Shown: positions 55,386-64,000, numbered from the stretch's first letter. The stretch is DNA of 64,000 nucleotides from Alphaproteobacteria bacterium (GCA_019240125.1 JAFAYW010000129.1:51751-115750), one strand, 5' to 3'. Numbers and translations are program-made. Notes: a model not told the origin generated them from the sequence alone.

Positions 55386-56474
55386 ATGGAAAATCCCGAC
55401 CAACTGCGCGCTGATACGCTGCGCGATATCGGCGCGGCGGCGTCACCCGAGGCGCTGGAGAGTATCCGCATCGCCGTACTCGGCCGCCGCGGCAGCCTCA
55501 GCCTCGCGATGCGCGGCCTTGGCGAACTGAGCCCCGACGAGCGCCGCACCGCCGGCGCCGCGCTCAATACGGTGAAGGACGACATCACGGCGGCGCTCGC
55601 CGAGGCCGGCGAGCGGCTCGGCCGCGCGGCTCGCGATGCGCGCCTCGCGACCGAGCGCGCCGATGTGACATTGCCGGTTTCGATCGGCGCGCCGGGCGGT
55701 GCCGAACCCGGCCGTATCCACCCGATCAGCCAGACAATCGACGAGATCATCGCGATCTTTGGCGAAATGGGGTTCACGGTCGCCGAGGGGCCGCATATCG
55801 AGGACGATTTCCACAATTTCACCGCGCTCAACATTCCGCCCGAGCACCCGGCGCGGCAGGAGCACGACACCTTCTACCTGCCGCCGCGCGACGACGGCTC
55901 GCGGATGGTGTTGCGCACCCACACCTCGCCGGTGCAGATCCGCACGATGCTGGCGCAGAAGCCGCCGCTGCGGATCATTGTGCCGGGCCGCACCTTTCGC
56001 GCCGATCACGACGCGACGCATTCGCCAATGTTCCATCAGGTCGAGGGGCTGGTGATCGACCGCACGACGCATATGGGCCACCTCAAAGGCTGCCTGATCG
56101 AATTCTGTCGCGCGTTCTTCGATGTTGATGATCTGCCGGTGCGATTCCGGCCGAGCTACTTCCCGTTCACCGAGCCATCGGCCGAGGTCGATATCGGCTG
56201 CTCGCGCTCCGGTGGCGAGCTGAAAATCGGCGCCGGTGCGGACTGGCTCGAAATTCTTGGCAGCGGCATGGTCCACCCGCAGGTGCTGCGCAATTGCGGC
56301 ATCGACCCCGCCGAGTACCAGGGCTTCGCCTTTGGCATGGGCATCGAGCGGGTTGCGATGCTGAAATACGGCATTCCCGACCTGCGCACGATGTACGACA
56401 GCGATCTGCGCTGGCTCAGACATTACGGGTTTGTGCCGCTCGATATCCCGTCACCGGTGCGGGGAGCGCTCTGA
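55386..56474 (+). CDS. pheS: Phenylalanyl-tRNA synthetase alpha subunit
   Basis: The 362-residue protein has an N-terminal coiled-coil arm and the class II catalytic core: motif 1 region [19 protein letters not shown] near 110, motif 2 [13 protein letters not shown] near 180 with [11 protein letters not shown] near 205, and motif 3 [18 protein letters not shown] near 320. It charges tRNA-Phe as part of the alpha2beta2 enzyme. The ATG follows gagga. Its stop overlaps the pheT start (TGATG). Confidence 0.97.
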   Translation: MENPDQLRADTLRDIGAAASPEALESIRIAVLGRRGSLSLAMRGLGELSPDERRTAGAALNTVKDDITAALAEAGERLGRAARDARLATERADVTLPVSIGAPGGAEPGRIHPISQTIDEIIAIFGEMGFTVAEGPHIEDDFHNFTALNIPPEHPARQEHDTFYLPPRDDGSRMVLRTHTSPVQIRTMLAQKPPLRIIVPGRTFRADHDATHSPMFHQVEGLVIDRTTHMGHLKGCLIEFCRAFFDVDDLPVRFRPSYFPFTEPSAEVDIGCSRSGGELKIGAGADWLEILGSGMVHPQVLRNCGIDPAEYQGFAFGMGIERVAMLKYGIPDLRTMYDSDLRWLRHYGFVPLDIPSPVRGAL

Positions 56475-58867
56475 TGAAAACGACGCTTTCATGGCTTAAG
56501 ACGCATCTCGATACCCAGGCCTCGGCGAAGGAACTGGTCGAGCGGCTGATCATGCTCGGCCACGATGTCGAGGGCATCGAAGACCGTGCTTCGGCGCTTT
56601 CCGGCTTTGTCGTCGCGCGCATCGTCAAGGCCGAGCAGCACCCGAATGCCGACCGGCTGCGCGTTTGCGTCGTCGATGCGGGTAAAGGCGAGGTGCAGGT
56701 CGTGTGCGGCGCGCCAAACGCGCGCAGCGGGCTGGTCGGCGTGTTCGGGGCGGCTGGCGTGACCGTGCCGAAAACCGGCACCTTGCTTACCGAGAGCAAA
56801 ATCCGCGGCGTCGACTCGCGCGGCATGATGATGTCGGCCTATGAGTTGGCGCTCAGCGAAGATCACGAGGGCATCATCGAGTTGCCGGCGGAGACGCCGA
56901 TCGGCACGCGGTATGCCGATCTGCTGGGCCTCGACGATCCCGTCATCGACCTCAAGGTCACACCGAACCGGGCCGACTGTCTGGGCACGCGCGGTATCGC
57001 CCGTGATCTCGCCGCCGCTGGCCTCGGCGCGCTGAAGCCGCTCGACACGAGCCCGGTGCCGGGGCGCTTCCGCTCACCGATCGCAATCCATATCGAAGAT
57101 GCGAAGGCCTGCCCCCTGTTTCTCGGCCGGCATATCCGCGAGGTGCGCAATGGGCCGAGTCCGCGCTGGCTGCGCGACCGCCTCGAAGCTATTGGATTGC
57201 GGCCAATCTCGACGTTGGTCGACATCACCAATTTCGTCACCTTCGATCTGAACCGACCTCTGCACGTGTTCGATGCCGGCAAGGTGTCCGGTGACCTGAC
57301 GGTGCGGTTCGCCCGCCCCGGCGAGAAATTGCTGGCGCTCAACGGCCGTGAATACGTGCTCGACCCAGAGGTCACCGCGATCGCCGACGATGACGGCGTC
57401 CAGAGCCTCGGTGGCGTGATGGGCGGCGAACCGACCGGCTGCACGGAGTCCACGACCGAAGTGTTTGTCGAGGCGGCGCTGTTCGACCCGATCCGCACCG
57501 CCGCGACCGGACGCCGGCTCGAAATCATCAGCGATGCGCGCTACCGCTTCGAGCGCGGGATCGACCCGGAATTCACTGCGCCGGGTCTCGAAATCGCGAC
57601 GCGGTTGATCCTCGAACTGTGCGGCGGTGAGGCCTCCGAGGTGGTGACGGCGGGTGCCGTGCCGGAATGGCGCCGCGAATATCTGCTGCGGCCGGAACGC
57701 ATGTCGGCGTTGGGCGGGCTGCACGTGCCTCCGGATCAAAGCCGCCGCATCCTGGAGACTCTGGGCTGCACGATCACATCAGCCGCGGAACACGACGGCA
57801 GCCTGCGCGTGACGCCGCCCTCATGGCGCGGCGATATCATCGGCGAGGCTGACCTTGTCGAGGAAGTCTTGCGGGTCAAAGGCTATGACGGGATCGACCC
57901 GGTACCGTTGCCGCGCGACACAGTGATCTCCCGCCCGGCTATCGATGCCCGTCGACGTCGCCTCGAACTGGCACGACGCACTCTGGCCGAACGCGGCATG
58001 GTCGAGGCGGTGACCTTCTCGTTCCTGTCAACGAAATCGGCGGCGCTGTTCGGCGGCGGCAAGCCGGAATTACGGCTCGTCAATCCAATCAGCGCCGATC
58101 TCGACAATATGCGCCCCTCAGGTCTACCGACGCTGGTTGAGGCGGCGCGCCGCAATTCCGATCGCGGCCATCCAGATATTGCGCTGTATGAGGTTGGTCC
58201 CGCCTACCACGACGACTCGCCGAAAGGGCAGCAGAACGTTGCGGCGGGTTTGCGCGCGGGCCAGATCCGGCCACGCGACTGGCGTGATGTGGGCCGCGTC
58301 GCCGATCTTTATGACGCAAAATCCGATGCGCTGGCGGCGCTCGCAGCGGTCGGCGCCCCTGTTGACAACGTCCAAACCTCCGCCGACCCGCCGTCCTGGT
58401 TCCACCCCGGCCGCGCCGGCACCTTGCGGCTGGGCCCAGCCGTGCTGGCGCATTTCGGCGAGTTGCATCCGGATGTGCTCGACGCGTTCGACGTGAAAGG
58501 GCCGGTCGCGGCGTTCGAGGTATTTCTCGATGCGGTCCCCCTGCCCCGCGCTGGCCGCTCCCGTCCACCCCTGAAGCTGTCGGTGTTCCAGCCGGTCGAA
58601 CGCGACTTTGCCTTTGTCGTTGACCGCGACCAGCCCGCCGAAACGTTGTTGCGGGCAGCCCGTGGCGCCGATCGCAAATTGATCGGCGCGGTGCGCCTGT
58701 TCGATGTCTATGAGGGTAAAGGACTGCCAGCGGGCAAGAAGTCGCTCGCCATTTCGGTAACATTGCTACCGCAAAACGCGACGCTGACCGAGGCTGATAT
58801 CGAGGGCTTCTCAGGGCGGCTTGTGGCAGCGGTGGAAAAAGCTACCGGCGGAAGCCTGCGGGCATAG
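56474..58867 (+). CDS. pheT: Phenylalanyl-tRNA synthetase beta subunit
   Basis: The 797-residue protein has the expected domains: an OB-fold tRNA-binding domain (VVARIVKAEQHPNADRLRV near 42), B3/B4 domain with DLKVTPNRADCLGTRGIARDL near 155, the B5 DNA-binding-like domain, the catalytic-like core (EVVTAGAVPEW, LFGGGKPELRLVNPISADL near 515), and the C-terminal anticodon-binding fold (SVFQPVERDFAFVVDRDQPAE). It is required for tRNA-Phe recognition and editing. Start overlaps the pheS stop. Confidence 0.97.
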   Translation: MKTTLSWLKTHLDTQASAKELVERLIMLGHDVEGIEDRASALSGFVVARIVKAEQHPNADRLRVCVVDAGKGEVQVVCGAPNARSGLVGVFGAAGVTVPKTGTLLTESKIRGVDSRGMMMSAYELALSEDHEGIIELPAETPIGTRYADLLGLDDPVIDLKVTPNRADCLGTRGIARDLAAAGLGALKPLDTSPVPGRFRSPIAIHIEDAKACPLFLGRHIREVRNGPSPRWLRDRLEAIGLRPISTLVDITNFVTFDLNRPLHVFDAGKVSGDLTVRFARPGEKLLALNGREYVLDPEVTAIADDDGVQSLGGVMGGEPTGCTESTTEVFVEAALFDPIRTAATGRRLEIISDARYRFERGIDPEFTAPGLEIATRLILELCGGEASEVVTAGAVPEWRREYLLRPERMSALGGLHVPPDQSRRILETLGCTITSAAEHDGSLRVTPPSWRGDIIGEADLVEEVLRVKGYDGIDPVPLPRDTVISRPAIDARRRRLELARRTLAERGMVEAVTFSFLSTKSAALFGGGKPELRLVNPISADLDNMRPSGLPTLVEAARRNSDRGHPDIALYEVGPAYHDDSPKGQQNVAAGLRAGQIRPRDWRDVGRVADLYDAKSDALAALAAVGAPVDNVQTSADPPSWFHPGRAGTLRLGPAVLAHFGELHPDVLDAFDVKGPVAAFEVFLDAVPLPRAGRSRPPLKLSVFQPVERDFAFVVDRDQPAETLLRAARGADRKLIGAVRLFDVYEGKGLPAGKKSLAISVTLLPQNATLTEADIEGFSGRLVAAVEKATGGSLRA

Positions 58868-58926
58868 CGCTTGACCAAATTAGCTTCTGGTGGCCAGGGT
58901 TTGTTCCATGGCAACGGTGGGGCTGA

Positions 58927-59040
58927 ATCGAGATCGAACTCGCTACATGCGATAACCGGATGCTAGCGTCTGCGCGCGCGATGGGTGTTCCTGTCGTCTC
59001 GCTGTATCGGGACATGGTGCACGAGGGCTGCGGCGACTTC
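58927..59040 (+). pseudogene. Remnant resembling the C-terminal part of a PIN-domain (VapC-type) toxin
   Basis: Read on the plus strand in the frame containing ATG 58960, the codons give IELATCDNRMLASARAMGVPVVSL. This is the pattern at the end of PIN-domain ribonucleases: the LATxD beta-strand with a catalytic Asp, a helix rich in Ala/Arg, then GVPVV. An in-frame TGA stands directly before it (58924-58926) and upstream sequence in the frame does not continue the domain, so it is a fragment. No vapB-like antitoxin is adjacent. The identification is from a 25-residue stretch by eye. Confidence 0.45.
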
Positions 59041-59341
59041 AAAAGGTGCCGGATAAATTCGCCTGCGAGAAAAGCTCAAAGTTGGTCTTGCTATATTTCG
59101 ATCGTGTTGGCTGGGACGAGCTCGTGGCGGTGGGTGCGGTTGCCATCGGTTCGGGTTTAGCCGAAGCGACCGCAAATTTCTTCGAGAACGCTTGCATCAA
59201 CTTTTCGAGTGCATCGAGCTCTTCCTGTTCGGCGGTCAAAGCGCGTAACTCCTCGGCCTGACGCTTTATCAATGCTGCACGCCGCATCCGCAAATCGCGA
59301 CGCGCTTGTTCCAGATCGCTGTGGCTTAATACAGTCTCCAT
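59039..59341 (-). CDS. Orphan coiled-coil protein of unknown function
   Basis: The 100-residue protein has a helical, Leu/Ala/Glu-rich N-terminal half (LEQARRDLRMRRAALIKRQ, ELRALTAEQEELDALEKLMQ) with heptad-like spacing and a Ser/Thr/Pro-rich C-terminal half ending NFELFSQANLSGTF. No family is recognised. The surrounding 600 bases are less GC-rich than the rest of the window and include a toxin-like remnant on the other strand, so the gene may be acquired or decaying. Confidence 0.5.
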   Translation of the reverse strand: METVLSHSDLEQARRDLRMRRAALIKRQAEELRALTAEQEELDALEKLMQAFSKKFAVASAKPEPMATAPTATSSSQPTRSKYSKTNFELFSQANLSGTF

Positions 59342-59466
59342 ATAACCAGCCCCTCTTATTACATCAGTGATGATAATGGAGTGGGCGCCTGATGCTAGAG
59401 ATTAAGAAACTATTACCTCGGGATAAGTTTCAGCATCGTCTAAAATTTCTGAAGAATTCGAACCAG

Positions 59467-60171
59467 TTACACATTTTCTTTCTGACTTGGCTTTACGATC
59501 CGCCGTGCCGTCAGCGTCGCTGGGGCATCGGCCAGGGTCTTGGCGGGATAACGGCACAGATCGGCGACGGCGCAAACCGGACAATCCGGCTTTCGGGCTT
59601 TGCAAACATAGCGGCCGTGCAGGATCAGCCAGTGATGTGCGCCCTGTTTGTATTCGGTCGGCGTCATCTTCTCGAGCCCGAGTTCGACCGCCAGCGGGGT
59701 CTTACCCGGCGCGATCCCGGTCCGGTTGCCGACTCGGAAAATGTGTGTGTCGACCGCGATGGTGGCCTCACCAAAGGCGACATTCAGGACGACATTGGCC
59801 GTCTTACGGCCCACTCCGGGCAATTTCTCCAGAGCCTCGCGGTCGCGCGGCACCTCGCCGTCATATTGTTCGACGAGGATCTGCGACAGCGCGATCACAT
59901 TGCGCGCCTTCGTGCGAAACAGGCCGATGGTTCGGATATACTCGGTCACCCGCGCTTCGCCGAGCAGCAGCATCTTGGCCGGCGTGTCGGCCGCGGCAAA
60001 CAATGCGGGGGTGGCCTTGTTTACCCCGACATCGGTTGCCTGCGCCGATAGCACCACGGCCACCAGCAGCGTAAACGGGTTGATGAATTCGAGCTCGGTG
60101 GTCGGGATCGGCCGCGTCTCGGCCAATCGGCGGTAGAATTCCACGGCTTCGCGTTTGGTAAAGCGGCGCAT
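59467..60171 (-). CDS. nth: Endonuclease III
   Basis: The 234-residue protein has the helix-hairpin-helix LPGVGRKTANVVLNVAFG near residue 118, the catalytic Lys in that motif, catalytic Asp in AVDTHIFRVGNR near 142, and the [4Fe-4S] cluster CKARKPDCPVCAVADLC near 192-208 (C-x6-C-x2-C-x5-C). It cuts DNA at oxidised pyrimidines and abasic sites. I choose the ATG of MRRFTKRE; two earlier in-frame starts are possible, but the sequence there runs into the divergent DUF2244 promoter. Confidence 0.95.
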   Translation of the reverse strand: MRRFTKREAVEFYRRLAETRPIPTTELEFINPFTLLVAVVLSAQATDVGVNKATPALFAAADTPAKMLLLGEARVTEYIRTIGLFRTKARNVIALSQILVEQYDGEVPRDREALEKLPGVGRKTANVVLNVAFGEATIAVDTHIFRVGNRTGIAPGKTPLAVELGLEKMTPTEYKQGAHHWLILHGRYVCKARKPDCPVCAVADLCRYPAKTLADAPATLTARRIVKPSQKENV

Positions 60172-60256
60172 CGCGGGAGTGTAGAACCAGCGATACACGC
60201 GCACAAATCGCGTCGGCGGGTTTTCTGGCGCGCGGTCCTCGCTTATCTTGGACGGC

Positions 60257-60754
60257 ATGAGCGCGGGAACAGATATCTTCTTCGAGCGCGTCTTGCTGCC
60301 GCATCGCAGCCTGCCCCCGCGTGGCTTCAACATGCTGATGCTCTGCCTGGGATTGGTCAGCCTGGCAGTCGGTATCGGCTTTGTGACGATCGGTGCATGG
60401 CCGGTTTGCGGGTTTTTCGGGCTCGACGTGCTGGCGATCTACGTCGCCTTCAGGCTCAGCTATCGCAGTGCGCGCCAACGCGAAACACTGCGCCTCGTCG
60501 ATGACGATTTCACGGTCGAACGCGTCAACATCTATGGCGAGCGGCGCGTCTGGCTGTTCCAGCCGTTCTGGTTGCGCGTCATCCTCGAAGAGCGGCCCGA
60601 CGAATCAAACCGGCTGCTGGTCGCCTCGCACGGCAAGACGCTGGTCATCGCCGATTTCCTCGGCGCGCCGATGCGGCGCGAGTTGGCCGGCACTCTGCGT
60701 GGCGCGCTGGCCAGCTGGCGCGCCGCCCTCAACCCGGCTTGTGACGACCTATAG
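60257..60754 (+). CDS. DUF2244 membrane protein
   Basis: The 165-residue protein has the DUF2244 pattern: LPHRSLPPRGFNMLMLCLG at the N-terminus, two membrane helices (MLMLCLGLVSLAVGIGFVTIG and FFGLDVLAIYVAFRLSY), and a cytosolic domain with LVDDDFTVERV and VILEERPDESNRLLVASHG. Members are common beside nth or cytochrome oxidase genes and their function is unknown. Its end overlaps the convergent SDR gene by six bases. Start ATG of MSAGTD; a TTG nine bases before is in frame. Confidence 0.87.
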   Translation: MSAGTDIFFERVLLPHRSLPPRGFNMLMLCLGLVSLAVGIGFVTIGAWPVCGFFGLDVLAIYVAFRLSYRSARQRETLRLVDDDFTVERVNIYGERRVWLFQPFWLRVILEERPDESNRLLVASHGKTLVIADFLGAPMRRELAGTLRGALASWRAALNPACDDL

Positions 60755-61510
60755 AGTCAGACCGCCGTCGACAATAATGGTTTGGCCAGTGATCATCGAC
60801 CCGCTGGCGCACAAGAAGAACACGACTTCGGCGATGTCCTCGGGGGTGCAAGCGCGTTTGAGTGGTGTCCGCTCGATCGAAAGCGCCTTACGGTCGGCTG
60901 ACCATTCCTTATTCCACGGGCTCTCGACAAAGCCGGGGGCAACGGCATTGACCCGGATATCCGGCGCCAGGGTGCGAGCAAGGCTGCGCGTCAGGTTGAT
61001 CACGCCTGCTTTGCTGGTCGCATAAGGAATGCTGCTCCCGCTGCCTTGCACGCCGGCTATTGAGGCGGTGCTGCAGATCGCGCCACGCGCCTGTCGCAAG
61101 GCTGGGGCTGCCGCATGGGTACAACGAAACGGCCCGATCAGGTTGGTATTGAGGATCGTCTGCCAGAACGATTCGGTCAGCCGGTCGAGTTCGGCAAAGG
61201 GGATCGGCTCCGGCGTCGCCGGGGTACCCGCGTTGTTGAAGAGGTAATCGAGGCGTCCGAGCGCGTCGATGGCCCGCGCCGTCATGGTCTCCGCCTCAAC
61301 CGGCTTCGCGACATTCCCGGGCGCGGCGATCACCTTGTAGCCAAGCGCTTTCAGCCGCTCGACCTGCTCCGTCCCCCGGTTGTCATCGGGAAGATGATTG
61401 AGCGCGATAGTCGCGCCATTGCGCGCAAACAACTCGACGGTGGCTAACCCGATGCCCGACGCCGCGCCGGTGACAAGCGCGGTCTTTCCGGTCAGATCGA
61501 CACTGATCAT
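60749..61510 (-). CDS. Short-chain dehydrogenase/reductase
   Basis: The 253-residue protein has TGAASGIG near residue 14, NNAGTP near 91, catalytic Ser-Tyr-Lys in STASIAGVQGSGSSIPYATSKAG near 138-162, and a C-terminal GQTIIVDGG. The Asn of NHLPDD after the second strand is consistent with NADP or NAD binding. Substrate unknown. It ends over the DUF2244 stop on the opposite strand. Confidence 0.93.
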   Translation of the reverse strand: MISVDLTGKTALVTGAASGIGLATVELFARNGATIALNHLPDDNRGTEQVERLKALGYKVIAAPGNVAKPVEAETMTARAIDALGRLDYLFNNAGTPATPEPIPFAELDRLTESFWQTILNTNLIGPFRCTHAAAPALRQARGAICSTASIAGVQGSGSSIPYATSKAGVINLTRSLARTLAPDIRVNAVAPGFVESPWNKEWSADRKALSIERTPLKRACTPEDIAEVVFFLCASGSMITGQTIIVDGGLTL

Positions 61511-61607
61511 GGCGGCGTTCTCCCTGGAGTTATGCCGCCAGACTAAGCCTGGAGCGCCGTTTATTCACCGGTAATTGGAAGATCTTACGGCGGTCAAAAG
61601 CGAGGCT

Positions 61608-61998
61608 CAGCCGAGGCGGGTCAGCCCTGGCCGGAAGAAGAGCGCGAGCTTGAGGCTCTCGGCGATGCGTTCGGCCCGTTTGCAAAACCGTGCGGCAGGT
61701 TCGCTGCGAAGATCTCGCCGGCCGTCTGGCGCCACAAGTCGAGCCAATGCGAAAAGAACGCCGGCTCAAGTGGCTGACGCATGTGAACCGCCATCGGATT
61801 GCCCTTATAGCGGCCCGAGGTCAGCATCACGGACGACCAGAAAGCGCAGAGGGTGCGGAGGTGCTCATCCCAGTCCGACACGGCTTGGTTGAACACTGGC
61901 CCAATCACCGTATCCTGCCGCACCTTTGCATAAAAGCGATCTACCAGAACGGCGATCGCGGGCTCAGTGATGTCATCAAACTGCGGCATACAGGACAC
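61608..61998 (-). pseudogene. Group III truncated haemoglobin with C-terminal frameshift
   Basis: The first ~105 codons from GTG 61998 read as a group III truncated haemoglobin: EPAIAVLVDRFYAKVRQD, TVIGPVFNQAVSDWDEHL, haem-proximal HMRQPLEPAFFSHWLDLW. The frame then continues as a non-homologous GFANGPNASPRASS tail and stops at 61621. The +1 frame of the same bases gives RFCKRAERIAESLKLALFFRPGL up to a stop at 61608-61610, which is the expected last helix. So one base has been lost near 61690, or this is a read error. The domain before it looks intact. Confidence 0.8.
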
Positions 61999-62151
61999 AT
62001 GTTCGCTTTCGTATGAGCCGGGCGCCAGCTGGCGAAGACCGGGTTAAATATGTCGACGGCTGATAGCTGATCGCATCAGTCAGCACCGTCGCGACGTGGC
62101 CCCTACAAAGGCCAATGGTCGGCCCGATTGCTCGACCTGCTGCCGAATGGC

Positions 62152-63000
62152 TTAGTTCAATTTTGATTTAAGTTGCTGCAACATCGCGGCGGCCTGATGG
62201 CGCGACATTCCATCGGGCGCATGAATGATGAATTGCTCGAGAGCAGCGCTGGCGGCACGCAGATTACCAAGTGCGGCATTCAGCATACCCGCCTCCTGCC
62301 ACAGGCTCGGCATGGTCGGAGCCAGCAGCAGCATCGTCTCCACCACGCGTACCGCATGCTCACGACGCCCGCTCTGCAGCAGCCGCGACTTTATGTTGTT
62401 TTGCAGCCGCAACAGGACCTCCCGGTCCGGCACCGGCCCATAATGCTCGGGGGATAGCTCGACCTCCTGCCCGGCCATCGCCTTGAGCAGCTCCCGCAGG
62501 GTTGCCGCGTCACAGATCTTGCCGTTGTGAAACGGGTCGAGAATCAAGCGCTCGGGACCTTCTGCCAGCCGGATCAGAAAATGGCCGGGAAACCCCAGAC
62601 CGACACTGTCCCAGCCCTGCGCGCGGGCGGTATGGAGGTAGAGAATACCCAGCGCCACGGGCAGCCCTTTGCGGCGATCAACAACCCGCATCAGGTTGGC
62701 GTTCTGCAGGTCGTCGTATGTCAGTTCGTCGCCGCTATAGCCATGCTTGAGCAGGATTATGTCATTAAGCGCCTGCGCTCTGGATGCGAGATCGCCAGAT
62801 GCCTTGGTGTGGCGGCCGACGTCGCGAGCCAGTGATGCCAGATGCTGCTTGTAGCGAGCCAGCCCCACCCGCGGCCGCTCAAACGACGCCAACGCCAGCG
62901 CAGCTTCTGCGATGGGTAAGGTCGGCGCGTCGGCCGAACCCAACTCGCGAAGGTAGGCCGTGCATTGCTCCAGATCGAACGCGTCGGGCAGTTCGCTCAT
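62152..63000 (-). CDS. SirB1-family protein (transglutaminase-like and TPR)
   Basis: The 282-residue protein matches the SirB1 family: ALNDIILLKHGYSGDELTYDD near 78, RKGLPVALGILYLHTARAQG near 107, GLGFPGHFLIRL near 133 with ILDPFHNGK near 150. A transglutaminase-like fold is followed by a TPR-like C-terminal helical part (MPSLWQEAGMLNAALGNLRAA). The Cys of a true transglutaminase is not seen at the usual place (LPVALG). Function is not established. Confidence 0.88.
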   Translation of the reverse strand: MSELPDAFDLEQCTAYLRELGSADAPTLPIAEAALALASFERPRVGLARYKQHLASLARDVGRHTKASGDLASRAQALNDIILLKHGYSGDELTYDDLQNANLMRVVDRRKGLPVALGILYLHTARAQGWDSVGLGFPGHFLIRLAEGPERLILDPFHNGKICDAATLRELLKAMAGQEVELSPEHYGPVPDREVLLRLQNNIKSRLLQSGRREHAVRVVETMLLLAPTMPSLWQEAGMLNAALGNLRAASAALEQFIIHAPDGMSRHQAAAMLQQLKSKLN

Positions 63001-63027
63001 TGATCCTGCAAAATCAGACCCGCGAAG

Positions 63028-63735
63028 TTACAACTTCTCCACCTGTATAGGCGCCCGTGGAACCGCCATTGGCTGACCCGCTGGCGGTGCGTTGTCGGGC
63101 AGCGGTTGCGATGGGGCGGGTATCGCCGCCACCGGAGACCCTGACCGCAGCTCGACATACGATACTACCTTGCGGACACCCGGCACATAGCGCGCGATCT
63201 GAGTGGCGCGGTCAAGCTCGCCCTGCGAGCGCGCCGAGCCGATCAGGTAAACCGTCCCGTTCTCGGTATCGACCGTGTAGTTGACCGAGCGAACCGTCGG
63301 GTCAAGAACCATCTGCGAGCGCACCTGCGTATTGATCCATGCGTCGCGCGTGCCATCCCATAGCCCAGGGTCGGGCGCGACCACGATCTCGTTATAGACA
63401 CTCCGCACATTCGGCGTGCGGCCCGCGATCCCGGCGGCGGCGATTTTCATCTGCTCGGTCGGCAGACGCCCGGTCAAGACCACGCGGCCGCCATAGACAT
63501 TGGTGGTGACCCCTTTCTGCATTTCCGGGTTGGTCGATATCAACGCATTCTCGATATTGGTCTTTATCGTGAAGTCGTTAACGGTGCCGTCGACTCCACG
63601 CTCCTGCGCGGCGGCATAGCCCGCGCCCCCCGCCGCGCCGAGCCCGCCGACCAGCAGCAGACCGGCGCACCCCTGCAGCGCCAGCGGCATCGCTAACGCC
63701 GTCCCCAACAGCAAAATGCTGCGCATGCGTAACAT
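63028..63735 (-). CDS. BON-domain lipoprotein (DolP/OsmY-like)
   Basis: The 235-residue protein has a lipobox signal (LLLGTALAMPLALQGC, Cys near 23), a Gly/Ala spacer, and two BON domains: one near 58-118 (IKTNIENALI, VYGGRVVLTGRLPTEQ, AAGIAGRTPNVRSVYNEI) and a second near 133-200 (INTQVRSQMVLD, VDTENGTVYLIGSA, IARYVPGVRKVVSYV). A Pro-rich tail ends it. It matches DolP/YraP, which supports outer membrane integrity. It lies next to a yraN-like gene, as in E. coli (yraN-diaA-yraP). Confidence 0.9.
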   Translation of the reverse strand: MLRMRSILLLGTALAMPLALQGCAGLLLVGGLGAAGGAGYAAAQERGVDGTVNDFTIKTNIENALISTNPEMQKGVTTNVYGGRVVLTGRLPTEQMKIAAAGIAGRTPNVRSVYNEIVVAPDPGLWDGTRDAWINTQVRSQMVLDPTVRSVNYTVDTENGTVYLIGSARSQGELDRATQIARYVPGVRKVVSYVELRSGSPVAAIPAPSQPLPDNAPPAGQPMAVPRAPIQVEKL

Positions 63736-63890
63736 GGCCCCCTCCTCGGAACCGTATCCCCCACCGGTATTGTCCGATTTTACCGGCGTGCGTCCAAGCC
63801 CAACCCAGCAACGGAGCGGCTCGACTGTTGGAGAGGGCGCCTTCTCGCACCGGCATCTCGTCGAAATCGGCGCAAATCAAGGAAAGCGGC

Positions 63891-64000
63891 TCAGGTGTCG
63901 AGCCGCCATGCATCAGGCAGGTGCAGCGGCAGACGGCCGGGAACGATCAGCATTGCGTCGAATCGCAATCCCAAATGCGCGAGATCGGGGCGCTGTAACA
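63891..64000 (-). CDS. yraN: YraN-family protein, partial (3' end only)
   Basis: The last 36 codons of a gene leave the window. They read ...GLRFDAMLIVPGRLPLHLPDAWRL before TGA at 63891-63893. This is the C-terminus of the YraN/UPF0102 family (LRFDvMLv.PgrwPrHi.dAWR), predicted endonuclease-fold proteins of unknown function. The frame has no start in the window. Gene order with the BON lipoprotein downstream supports the call. Confidence 0.85.
   Translation of the reverse strand, partial: LQRPDLAHLGLRFDAMLIVPGRLPLHLPDAWRLDT

Overview
The window is GC-rich chromosomal DNA from an alphaproteobacterium, most likely a free-living soil or freshwater heterotroph of the Rhodospirillales/Hyphomicrobiales type. 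I could not place it further from sequence alone. The support is gene content: a GapR-type (DUF2312) nucleoid protein, DUF1244 and DUF2244 proteins, an NDUFS4-like 'ETC complex I subunit' gene, AddAB instead of RecBCD, the AmgK/MurU cell-wall recycling pair, and phaB for polyhydroxybutyrate. There are no insertion sequences, prophage genes or CRISPR arrays. The window is mostly core genome with a few accessory patches.

Layout. 1-2.6 kb: phaB, an HpcH/HpaI aldolase and a DMT permease. 2.6-4.5 kb: an ECF sigma factor, its membrane anti-sigma factor and a secreted fasciclin protein, arranged like a SigK/RskA/MPT70 regulon. 4.6-7.2 kb: an AceE-like thiamine-diphosphate enzyme. 7.3-8.9 kb: erpA, xthA and a small membrane protein. 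8.9-17.6 kb: a tightly overlapping minus-strand operon tsaE-amgK-murU-addB-addA. 17.6-22.9 kb: a trypsin-like protease, then a divergent tripartite efflux operon (EmrA, EmrB, outer-membrane factor). 23-26.2 kb: small conserved genes (DUF2945, cytochrome c, gapR, DUF1244) and sppA. 26.2-36.1 kb: an amidase, a hybrid-free sensor kinase, a cupin, a DUF1906 lipoprotein, two TauD-family dioxygenases, small exported proteins and a cation efflux pump. 36.4-36.9 kb: tRNA-Pro(TGG), an NDUFS4-like gene and tRNA-Arg(TCT).

37.5-48.7 kb is the most distinctive region: a complete one-operon chemosensory pathway (MCP, CheR, a triple-CheW protein, CheB, a stand-alone CheB-type receiver, a CheA with an added inactive-looking Hpt and a long middle, a minimal CheW) whose last gene is a GAF-PAS adenylate cyclase. 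There are no flagellar genes nearby. The overlapping starts suggest the output is cAMP rather than motor switching, but this is an inference.

48.7-54.4 kb: a triheme cytochrome c, [2Fe-2S] and molybdopterin trio (periplasmic molybdenum hydroxylase), an alpha/beta hydrolase, a RidA protein and a small unknown. 54.5-58.9 kb: rpmI-rplT, a palindromic repeat element, a rho-independent terminator and pheST. 58.9-59.4 kb is a less GC-rich scar with what looks like the tail of a PIN-domain toxin gene and an orphan coiled-coil protein. 59.5-64 kb: nth, DUF2244, an SDR, a truncated-haemoglobin gene with a C-terminal frameshift, a SirB1-family protein, a BON-domain lipoprotein and the 3' end of a yraN gene cut by the window edge.
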